This document shows, one piece after another, positions 41,192-48,907 of a DNA stretch of 64,000 nt. The notes under the pieces are model-generated. The model worked only from the letters and a program-made list of their open reading frames with translations, searched no databases and was not told the origin of the DNA. The translations under genes and the position numbers were made by a program. Each line of letters starts with the position of its first letter. Position 1 is the stretch's first letter. The stretch spans positions 372,001 through 436,000 of the forward strand of contig CAVPDA010000010.1 of NCBI GenBank assembly GCA_963702495.1, read 5' to 3'. The DNA comes from CAVPDA01 sp963702495 (lineage in GTDB: Bacteria; Pseudomonadota; Gammaproteobacteria; Burkholderiales; Rhodocyclaceae).

Positions 41192-43506
41192 CGCGCTCCT
41201 TCCACCTGATCCATCGGCACGCGCAGACTCAGCTTCGTGCCCTTTTGCGCAACGCTGCGGATGTCGATTTCCCCGCCCAGATACTGCGTGCGCTCGCGCA
41301 TGCCCAGGATGCCGTACGAGTCCGGTCGATTGAGGTTGGTCTCGGAAGCACCTCTGCCGTTGTCCGCGATTTCCACGATCAGGTCGCCCTTCTGCTTGCG
41401 AAAGCGGATGGCGACCTTCGTGGCGTCCGAGTGCCGCGCAACGTTGGTCAATGCCTCCTGGATGATGCGGTACACCGCGATCTTGCGCTCTTTCGACAAG
41501 CGCACACGCTGGGGCAGACGAAGCTCGGCTTCAATGCCCGTCAAGCGCGAAAACTCGCCGGCCAGCCATCGCACCGTCGCCACCAGCCCCAGATTATCGA
41601 GCATGCTGGGGCGCAGGGCGGAGGAGATGCGCTTCACCGTCTGGATCGCCGCGTCGGAAAGCTGCAGCATGGACTCGATCTTCTCCCGCACCTGCGGCGA
41701 CTCGCCGGTCTTCAGCAGCACCGACGCCAGCCCAAGCCGCAGCACGGTCAGCGTGCCGCCCAGATCGTCGTGCACCTCGCGCGCGATGCGCGCACTCTGC
41801 TCCTCGCGCACCGACTCCAGGTGGGCGGTCAGCCGGTGCAGCCGCGACGTGTTCTCGCGCAGGGCGTCCTGCGCCCGATTCAACTCGGTCATGTCGGTGA
41901 CGATGCCGTCGAGCCGTACCGCTCTCCCGGCGTCATCATGGATCACCTGCCCACGATCGCGCACCCAGCGCACGCTTTCGTCCGGGCGGACGACACGGTA
42001 TTCCAGTTCGCATGCCCCCTGCTTCAGGAACTCCGGCAGGTTCGCCACCACGCGCTCCCGGTCGTCGGGATGGATCACGTCGAGCCAGAGATTGCGGTGC
42101 GTGAAAAACTCGCGCACCGGATAGCCATACAGTTGTTCCGCCGCAGGGTTCAGGTACAGCAGTTCGTAGGTATCGGGCGACAGGGACCAGACGACATCGT
42201 TGAGGGACGCCAGGATGCTGTTGAGCCTCTGCTCGCTGCGCCGCAATGCGATTTCGGCGAGCGTGCGCTGGGTGATGTTCTCATGCACGATCACCGCGCG
42301 CACCGGTCCCTCTCCCGGGAAACGCGTCACGCGGGCCGCGAACCAGCGCTGCCGCGTCGGCGAATGGCAGTCGTACTGCGTCGAGAATTCGTCGCGCACG
42401 CCGCCGAGGACGGCGCGGATGCCCGCCGCGAACTCGGCGGCGACCGGGACCGACCGGCTGGCGCCATCGCACACGGCGAGATAGTCGATGCCCTCTCTCA
42501 CTTTCTCCGGCACCGCGTCGTTGCCGGCTGCGAATTCCCGCCACGCCCTGTTGGTGGCGACGATGCGCCCGTTCTCGTCCAGCACGCACAGGTGGGCGGA
42601 CAGCGAATCGATGGTGGCGCGCGCAAAGCGCTCCGATTCCCGCAGTGCCGCTTCGGCCCGCGTCTGCTCCGTGATATCGATGCCGATGCCCGCCGCCCAC
42701 TCCGGCCTGCCCTGCGCATCGGGTATCGCGAACTTGCTTACCAGCCAGTGGTGCAGCCCATCCTTCTGCGGCGCCGTCTCGATCGTCTGCAACTGTCCGC
42801 CGAGCGCCAGCGCCACCTGATCATGAGCGCGAAACTGGGCTGCCGTATCCGGCGGCCACAGTTCCTCGTCGGTCTTGCCGACCAGCTCGCTCGGGTCCCG
42901 CTGATAGACGTGGCGCGACTCGTCACTGAGATAAAGGTAGCGCCCGGCGGCGTCCTTGATGAAGGCGACGCCCGGCAGATACTTCATGAACAGGGCAAAG
43001 CGCTGCTCGATTTCCAGCGACGCCTGCCCCGTGCGCTTGCGCTCCGTGATATCGATCCAGTAGCCCGTGATCTCGGCCGCGTCGCCGTGGGCACCCCGGA
43101 TCAGCCGCCCTTCGTCGAACACCCAGCGCACGGAACCGTCGCGGTGAAGGAGGCGGTACTCATGGAGGCTGTGGCCCGTTTCGGCCAGCGCCGCGAGGCC
43201 CTCCCGCACCAGCGTCACGTCGTCCGGGTGGACGCGCGCAGCCCAGAAGCCCGCGTCCTCGACGAACCGGCGCGCCGGATAGCCGAAATGCGCGGCGACG
43301 TTCTCGCTCAGGTAAGTCAGCGCGAAGTCCCCCGACGCCCTGCGGGCGTAGAGCATCACCGGCGCCGCCGAAAGCAGGAACTGCAGCCTGTCGTTGACGG
43401 CGGGCGTTCCGGCCGCGGAGGACCGCGGCGCATCGATTCCAGCCCCGTCGCCGCGCTCAGGCAAGGCCACGGCCTCCCGGACTCCCGGCGACGTCCGGGC
43501 CCGCAC
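41188..43506 (-). CDS. Multi-PAS sensor histidine kinase (NarX/LiaS-type HisKA_3)
   Basis: A cytoplasmic kinase of about 772 residues with four PAS-type domains in series (for instance YLSENVAAHFGYPARRFVED and YLNPAAEQLYGYPVREFFTH), each followed by a PAC segment, then a HisKA_3 domain with the phospho-His in ARIAREVHDDLGGTLTVLR and a HATPase domain (EALTNVARHSDATKV, IADNGRGASE). No membrane segment is visible. The frame is open to 43683 and overlaps the HDAC gene; I prefer the GTG at 43506, and GTG 43470 is possible. It feeds the downstream regulator. Confidence 0.88.
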   Translation of the reverse strand: MRARTSPGVREAVALPERGDGAGIDAPRSSAAGTPAVNDRLQFLLSAAPVMLYARRASGDFALTYLSENVAAHFGYPARRFVEDAGFWAARVHPDDVTLVREGLAALAETGHSLHEYRLLHRDGSVRWVFDEGRLIRGAHGDAAEITGYWIDITERKRTGQASLEIEQRFALFMKYLPGVAFIKDAAGRYLYLSDESRHVYQRDPSELVGKTDEELWPPDTAAQFRAHDQVALALGGQLQTIETAPQKDGLHHWLVSKFAIPDAQGRPEWAAGIGIDITEQTRAEAALRESERFARATIDSLSAHLCVLDENGRIVATNRAWREFAAGNDAVPEKVREGIDYLAVCDGASRSVPVAAEFAAGIRAVLGGVRDEFSTQYDCHSPTRQRWFAARVTRFPGEGPVRAVIVHENITQRTLAEIALRRSEQRLNSILASLNDVVWSLSPDTYELLYLNPAAEQLYGYPVREFFTHRNLWLDVIHPDDRERVVANLPEFLKQGACELEYRVVRPDESVRWVRDRGQVIHDDAGRAVRLDGIVTDMTELNRAQDALRENTSRLHRLTAHLESVREEQSARIAREVHDDLGGTLTVLRLGLASVLLKTGESPQVREKIESMLQLSDAAIQTVKRISSALRPSMLDNLGLVATVRWLAGEFSRLTGIEAELRLPQRVRLSKERKIAVYRIIQEALTNVARHSDATKVAIRFRKQKGDLIVEIADNGRGASETNLNRPDSYGILGMRERTQYLGGEIDIRSVAQKGTKLSLRVPMDQVEGAR

Positions 43507-43580
43507 GCAGCCCGGCCTCAGCCGCAAGTCCGGACCCGCATGCTGCCCAGGGAACCGGCACAGGTTTCGGCCGCAGCGCC

Positions 43581-44531
43581 CTACCCATCGCTCACCATTT
43601 CGCCCAGCACGGCGCACCAGCCCGCGGCGAGATTTTTGAGATCGTAGCCGCCGCCGCCGAAGGCCATGATGCGGCCGCCGCACAGCTCATCGGCCAGGCG
43701 ACACAGGGTGCGCGCGGCGTGGGCATGGGAAGCAGGCGTCAGGCGCAGGTGGGCAAGCGGGTCGCCCTGCAGGCTGTCGGCGCCGCACTGGAACAGGATG
43801 AACTCGGGCCGGTGCCGGCGCAGATGCTCCAGCACCCGCTCCCATGCCGCGAAGAAATCGCGGTCGCCGGCGCCGGGCGCGAGCGGCAGGTTGAGCTTGG
43901 TGCCTTGCGCGCGCCCGATCCCCGTCTCGTGGGCGTGTCCGGTACCGGGATAGAGGTAGCGACCGTCCTCGTGGATATCGGCGAGGATGAGTTCCGGATC
44001 GTCCTCGAACGTATAGTAAACGCCGTCGCCGTGGTGCACGTCGATGTCGACGTAGGCCACGCGCCGCACGCCGTGAATCTCCCGCAGCGTGCGGATGGCG
44101 AGACCGAGATCGTTGAACACGCAGAACCCGGCGGCGGTATGGGGCCGGGCGTGATGCAGGCCGCCCACCGGCTGGAAGGTGCGCCGGAATTCCCCCGCCA
44201 TGATGCGCTCGAGTCCGTCGAGGGCCGTGCCGGTCACGGCGGAGGCAGCCTCGAACATGCCGGGAAAGGCAGGCGTGTCGCCGTAATCCAGATAGCCTTG
44301 CCCGCTGCGGGACTGGGACTCGACACGCTCGATGTGCTCCTCGGTGTGGAAGCGGGAGAGTTCGGCGCGCTGTGCCGGACGCGGCGGGCACAGCGCCACC
44401 CGCTTGTCCAGTCCCTGGCGCTGCGCCTCGTTCCAGAACGCGCGCTGCCGGTCGATGCCGAACGGGTGGCCGTCCGGAAAGCGATACCTCGCCAGGGATT
44501 CGCCGATGTAGAGCAGCACTTGCGCCGCCAT
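43581..44531 (-). CDS. Histone deacetylase-family hydrolase
   Basis: A 316-residue HDAC-like zinc enzyme of the bacterial AcuC/HdaH kind. Active-site elements are present: HH in VGGLHHARPHTAAGF, the metal-binding DIDVHHGDGVYYTF, Asp in LFQCGADSLQGDPLAHL and the catalytic Tyr in FGGGGYDLKN. Members deacetylate polyamines, acetylated proteins or acetoin pathway enzymes; the substrate here is not known. A 93-nt gap separates it from the divergent DMT transporter. Confidence 0.92.
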   Translation of the reverse strand: MAAQVLLYIGESLARYRFPDGHPFGIDRQRAFWNEAQRQGLDKRVALCPPRPAQRAELSRFHTEEHIERVESQSRSGQGYLDYGDTPAFPGMFEAASAVTGTALDGLERIMAGEFRRTFQPVGGLHHARPHTAAGFCVFNDLGLAIRTLREIHGVRRVAYVDIDVHHGDGVYYTFEDDPELILADIHEDGRYLYPGTGHAHETGIGRAQGTKLNLPLAPGAGDRDFFAAWERVLEHLRRHRPEFILFQCGADSLQGDPLAHLRLTPASHAHAARTLCRLADELCGGRIMAFGGGGYDLKNLAAGWCAVLGEMVSDG

Positions 44532-44624
44532 GCCTTCCTCCTGCGAACATTATGCGCCATATCGCGCAGGGCTTGATCCGCGCCGCCGCGCGAGCAAACA
44601 TCGCTCGAAACAAGGGACAACAAT

Positions 44625-45518
44625 TTGCCGACGGCCCATTCCCACCCGCTGCGCGGTATCGCGCTGTTTCTCGCGGCCATGCTGCTGTTCGCCACCCTCG
44701 ATGCAACCGCCAAGCATCTCGCCGCCACTTTTCCGGTGCCGATGCTGGTGTGGGCGCGCTACACCTTCCACTTCCTGCTGATGATGGTGTTCCTCGCGCC
44801 GTCGCTCAGATCGGGCTTGATCCGAACCCGGCATCCCGGCACGCAGGTCGTGCGCGCCCTCACGCTTGTGGCCACCACAGGATTCGGCATCGCCGCGCTG
44901 AAGCGGATGCCGCTGGCGGAGACCACCGCGGTGGTCTTCATCACGCCGCTGATCGTCACCGTGCTGGCGGTGCCGTTGCTGCGCGAGCGCGTGACGCCGG
45001 GCCGTTATGCGGCGGTGGCGGCGGGCTTCATCGGGATCCTGCTGATCGCCCGGCCCGGCGGCGGGCTCGCCGGCACGGGCGTCGCACTGGCGCTGGTGGC
45101 TGCCCTGTCCTACAGCGCCTATCAGATTCTCACCCGCAAGATTGCCGCCACGGAAAGCGCCGTAACCATGGTGTTCTACACCGCACTGGTGGGCACCCTG
45201 ACCATGACTTTGGCATTGCCATGGTACTGGAGCGGGCCCATGCCCGACCCGGCCGAGGCCCTGCTCATCGGCTCCCTCGGCATCTACGGCGGCACCGGCC
45301 ATTTCCTCCTCACCCGAGCCTTCCGCCTGGCGCCGGCCTCGACCCTCAGCCCCTTCCTCTACGTGCAACTCATCTTCGCGACGGCCCTGGGCTGGCTCGT
45401 GTTCGGCCAGTTGCCCGACGGCTGGGCCCTCGCCGGCATGGCGGTGATCGCGGCGAGCGGCCTCTGGATCGCCGTCGGCGAGCGCCTTGGCGGCACGTCC
45501 GGCCGTCACGATCGATAA
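44625..45518 (+). CDS. EamA/DMT family transporter
   Basis: A 297-residue membrane protein with about ten hydrophobic segments and two EamA repeats (VPMLVWARYTFHFLLMMVFL; ALLIGSLGIYGGTGHFLLTR). The first codon appears to be TTG, with AGGGA 7 nt upstream; the next ATG would remove most of the first membrane segment. The substrate of this drug/metabolite exporter cannot be told. It is divergent from the HDAC-like gene. Confidence 0.88.
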   Translation: MPTAHSHPLRGIALFLAAMLLFATLDATAKHLAATFPVPMLVWARYTFHFLLMMVFLAPSLRSGLIRTRHPGTQVVRALTLVATTGFGIAALKRMPLAETTAVVFITPLIVTVLAVPLLRERVTPGRYAAVAAGFIGILLIARPGGGLAGTGVALALVAALSYSAYQILTRKIAATESAVTMVFYTALVGTLTMTLALPWYWSGPMPDPAEALLIGSLGIYGGTGHFLLTRAFRLAPASTLSPFLYVQLIFATALGWLVFGQLPDGWALAGMAVIAASGLWIAVGERLGGTSGRHDR

Positions 45519-45636
45519 GGGGTTCGCCGCCTGCGGGCCGAAACTCCGCTGCTCCTGCGATCGAGAGCCGGACGCCGACCCACCCATAGCGTGACGGGTT
45601 CTCCATCGCGCCAAGCTGGACGCTCGGCGCGGATGG

Positions 45637-45642
45637 TAGAAT
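45637..45642 (+). promoter_or_regulatory. TAGAAT, candidate -10 element of nadC
   Basis: TAGAAT ends 31 nt before the nadC ATG, with one mismatch to TATAAT. No -35 hexamer is clear. Confidence 0.3.
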
Positions 45643-45673
45643 CGGGCGCATTCAACAACCGTGGCAACGCATC

Positions 45674-46522
45674 ATGGATTTATCCGATCAGCTCCGTGTC
45701 GAGGTACAGAACAACGTCGCCGCCGCGCTCGCCGAGGACATCGGCACCGGCGACCTGACGGCGCTGCTGACCGCACCCGGCCATGGCGCGCGCGGCACCG
45801 TGATCTCGCGCCAGGATGCGGTGCTGTGCGGGACGGCGTGGTTCGACGCCTGTTTCCGCACGCTCGACCGGCGCGCCTCCATCCAGTGGCACGCCCACGA
45901 CGGCGATCGCATCGCGGCCGGTCAGACCCTGTGCGACATCTCCGCCGAGACGCGCGCCCTGCTCACCGCCGAGCGCCCCGCCCTGAACTTCCTGCAGCTG
46001 CTGTCGGCCACCGCGACGGTGACGCGCCAGCATGTGGATGCCGTCGCCGGCACCAGGGCGAAGATCGTCGACACCCGCAAGACGCTGCCCGGACTGCGGC
46101 TGGCGCAGAAGTACGCCGTGCGCGTCGGCGGCGGCACCAATCACCGGCTCGGCTTGTATGACGGAATCCTGATCAAGGAGAACCACATCATCGCCGCCGG
46201 CGGCGTCAAGCAGGCCCTGAAGGCGGCGCGGGAGATCGCACCGTCCAACGTCTTCATCCAGATCGAAGTGGAAACCCTCGAACAACTGCGGGAAGCCCTG
46301 GCCGCCGGCGGCACCATGATCCTGCTCGACAACATGAGTCTGGAGCAGATGCACGAGGCGGCGGCGATCTGCGCCGGGCGGGCCGAACTGGAAGCATCGG
46401 GCGGCGTCGATCTGGGTCGCGTGCGTCTGATCGCCGAAACGGGCGTCGATCGCATCTCCATCGGCGGCCTGACCAAGGACGTGCGGGCGGTCGACCTGTC
46501 CCTGCGGCACATCGAGAAGTGA
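45674..46522 (+). CDS. nadC: Nicotinate-nucleotide pyrophosphorylase (carboxylating)
   Basis: A 282-residue NadC (QPRTase), which joins quinolinate to PRPP in de novo NAD synthesis. Conserved parts are ALAEDIGTGDLTALLT, RPALNFLQLLSATATVTRQH, DTRKTLPGLRLAQKYAVRVG, NHRLGLYDGILIKENHI and LDNMSLEQM. The length and start are as expected. The gap upstream (155 nt) contains only a weak promoter candidate; a small membrane-peptide gene follows. Confidence 0.96.
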   Translation: MDLSDQLRVEVQNNVAAALAEDIGTGDLTALLTAPGHGARGTVISRQDAVLCGTAWFDACFRTLDRRASIQWHAHDGDRIAAGQTLCDISAETRALLTAERPALNFLQLLSATATVTRQHVDAVAGTRAKIVDTRKTLPGLRLAQKYAVRVGGGTNHRLGLYDGILIKENHIIAAGGVKQALKAAREIAPSNVFIQIEVETLEQLREALAAGGTMILLDNMSLEQMHEAAAICAGRAELEASGGVDLGRVRLIAETGVDRISIGGLTKDVRAVDLSLRHIEK

Positions 46523-46600
46523 CTTGTCGCAGCGCGGCAAAACCGCTATAAAGCGCTGGCGCCGGGAAACAACCGCTGCAAACCGGGGAGCGAGAACAAG

Positions 46601-46738
46601 ATGTGGTTCATCCTTTATTACATTGCGGCGATCACGATTCTGGTTCTGCACTTCACCGGTTTTCTGGCCCGCCGCAATCTCGAATGGCTGGTGCTGGCAC
46701 TGGCCGTCACCGTCTTCCCCGCCGTCATCTATCTGTAG
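46601..46738 (+). CDS. 45-residue membrane peptide
   Basis: A short frame from ATG 46601 to TAG 46736-46738. The peptide starts MWFILYYIAAITILVLHFTG and has a second hydrophobic stretch LEWLVLALAVTVFPAVIYL, separated by FLARRN, so it should form two membrane helices. GGGGAG lies 10 nt upstream of the ATG. The hydrophobic pattern and ribosome site suggest that it is real. No family is recognised and no partner is apparent. Confidence 0.55.
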   Translation: MWFILYYIAAITILVLHFTGFLARRNLEWLVLALAVTVFPAVIYL

Positions 46739-46816
46739 CAGCGAACGCCGCGGCGCCGAGTTCCCGACGACGCGACGCGGCGCGCCCGCCGCCGCCGCCG
46801 GATGCGGCGATCCGTC

Positions 46817-47440
46817 CTACGCTGAAGGCATACGTCCCACAAAGTCGATCAGGGCCGACCAGCCGAGATGGCCGGTGCCCTCCGCCACGTGCGCCTCATG
46901 CTCGCGCAGGTGCAGCACCTCGAGGCCGGCGAACGCTTCGCGCAGCAGCGCCTCCGTGTACATGTTCTCCGCCAGAGGCGGACCGCCGGTCTTGTATTCG
47001 ATCTGCTGCGGTGTGTACCCCTGCAGGATGACGCAGCCGCCAGGACGCAGGGCCTGGACGATGCGGCGGAAGACGAGCGAGCGCTGCGGCGGCGCCAGGA
47101 ACTGGATGAAGATGGCGGCGATCACGTCGTAGCTGGCGGCGCCGAAATTCCACTCCAGAACGTTCGCCACGTTGAATTCGACCGCAACGCCGCGCTCCGC
47201 CGCCAGGCGTCGCGCCTTCTCCACCGCCACCGGCGAGATCTCCAGGGCCACCACATCGAGCCCCTGCTGCGCCAGCCAGACCGAGTTGCGTCCCTCGCCG
47301 TCGGCGACGGACAGCGCCTTCCCGCCCGGCTTCAGCAGATTGGCCTGGGACGCGAGAAAGACGTTCGGCTCCGTACCGAAGAGGTAGCCGGGCTGGGTGA
47401 AGCGCTGGTCCCAGAAGGATTGCGGATCGGGAAAGGTCAT
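46817..47440 (-). CDS. Class I SAM-dependent methyltransferase
   Basis: A 207-residue Rossmann methyltransferase. It starts TFPDPQSFWDQRFTQPGYLF, has the SAM motif ALSVADGEGRNSVWLAQQGL, VVALEISPVAVEKARRLA and FNVANVLEWNFGAASYDVIA, and resembles TehB-like proteins. Small thiol/chalcogen methyltransferases of this kind act on tellurite and similar compounds, but the substrate is not shown here. It follows the thrC frame by 21 nt on the same strand. Confidence 0.85.
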   Translation of the reverse strand: MTFPDPQSFWDQRFTQPGYLFGTEPNVFLASQANLLKPGGKALSVADGEGRNSVWLAQQGLDVVALEISPVAVEKARRLAAERGVAVEFNVANVLEWNFGAASYDVIAAIFIQFLAPPQRSLVFRRIVQALRPGGCVILQGYTPQQIEYKTGGPPLAENMYTEALLREAFAGLEVLHLREHEAHVAEGTGHLGWSALIDFVGRMPSA

Positions 47441-47461
47441 GGTCCGTTCTCGGCCTGGAGA

Positions 47462-48907
47462 CTAAGCGGCCACCGTGTCGATGATGAAGCGCTTCACCGC
47501 CGCGACATCGGCCGCCATGACCTCGAAGCGCTGCGGCAGGGTCTCGATGTCCGCGCAGGCGGCCGGGCGTTCCGGCTCGTGTCCCAGGGCCTCCCGGATC
47601 GTTTCCTCGAACTTCGCCGGCAGGGCGGTCTCCAGACACACCAGCGGCACGCCTGCCTCGCGGTGCTGCAGGCCGACCTTCAGGCCGTCCGCGGTGTGCG
47701 GATCGATCGTGATGCCGTACGCGCGCCGCACGCGCCTTATCGTTTCGATGCGGTCGGCATGGGAGCTGGCGCCGGAGACGAAGCCGAAGTCTGCGAGGCG
47801 CGCGAACAATGGCGTGGCGGACAGTTCGAAGGCCCCGCCCCGATCCACCGCGCTCCACAGTTCGCGCACCTTGCCCGCGTCGCGCTCGGCGAGATCGAAG
47901 ATGAAACGCTCGAAGTTCGATGCCTTCGAGATGTCCATGGAGGGACTGGAGGTCTGCTGCGTCTCGGCCGTCCCGCGCGGACGATAGACGCCGCTGCGGA
48001 AGAACTCGTCGAGCACGTCGTTCTCGTTGGTGGCGAGGATAAGCCTGCGGATCGGCAGCCCCATCATGCGCGCGATGTGCCCGGCGCAGATGTTGCCGAA
48101 ATTCCCCGACGGCACGGCGAAGGACACCGGCTGGCCGGCGGCGCAGCGGTCGGCGTCCGTGGCGGCGAGATAGCCCTTGAAGTAATACACGATCTGCGCC
48201 GCCACCCGCGCCCAGTTGATCGAATTCACCGTGCCGATGGCATAACGCGTCTTGAACTCGAGGTCGTTCGACACCGCCTTGACGATGTCCTGGCAATCGT
48301 CGAACACGCCGCGCACGGCGATGTTGAAGATGTTCGGATCCTGCAGCGAGAACATCTGCGCCGTCTGGAAGCGGCTCATCTTGCCGTGGGGCGAGAGCAT
48401 GAAGACGCGGATGCGGTGCTTGCCGCGCATGGCGTATTCGGCGCTGGACCCGGTGTCGCCCGAGGTGGCGCCGAGGATGTTCAGGTCCTGTCCCGCCTCC
48501 TCCAGCACATACTCGAACAGGTTGCCCAACAGCTGCATCGCCATGTCCTTGAAGGCGAGCGTCGGGCCGTTCGACAGCTCCAGCAGATGCAGGCCCGGCT
48601 CCAGCGTGCGCAGGGGCGTGATCTGCCGCGCGTCGCCGCCGGGCCGCGCATTGCAGTAGACGGCGGCGGTGTAGGTGCGCTCCACGATGGCCTTGAGATC
48701 GGCGGCAGGAATGTCGTCGGCGAATTTCGACAGGATCGCGAAGGCCAGCTCGCCGTAGCTGTAGCCGCGCCACTGTGCCAGTTCCGCCGCGTTGACCCGG
48801 GGATAGCGCTCGGGCAGCGTCAGGCCGCCGTCCGTGGCCAGGCCGCCGAGCAGGATTTCACGGAAGGTCCTGGGCGGCATTCCGCCCCGAGTGCTGATGT
48901 ATCGCAT
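47462..48907 (-). other. thrC: Threonine synthase domain of the fused frame (possible separate start)
   Basis: Taken alone, ATG 48907 gives a 481-residue ThrC of normal length that converts O-phosphohomoserine to threonine. Motifs include PLRTLEPGLHLLELSNGPTL, GATSGDTGSSAEYAMRGK, TVNSINWARVAAQIVYYF and PSGNFGNICAGHIARMMGLP. Upstream of this ATG there is only a weak ribosome site (GAGCAAGA, spaced too far), so independent initiation looks poor, but the N terminus MRYISTRGG is exactly that of stand-alone ThrC. Confidence 0.85.
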
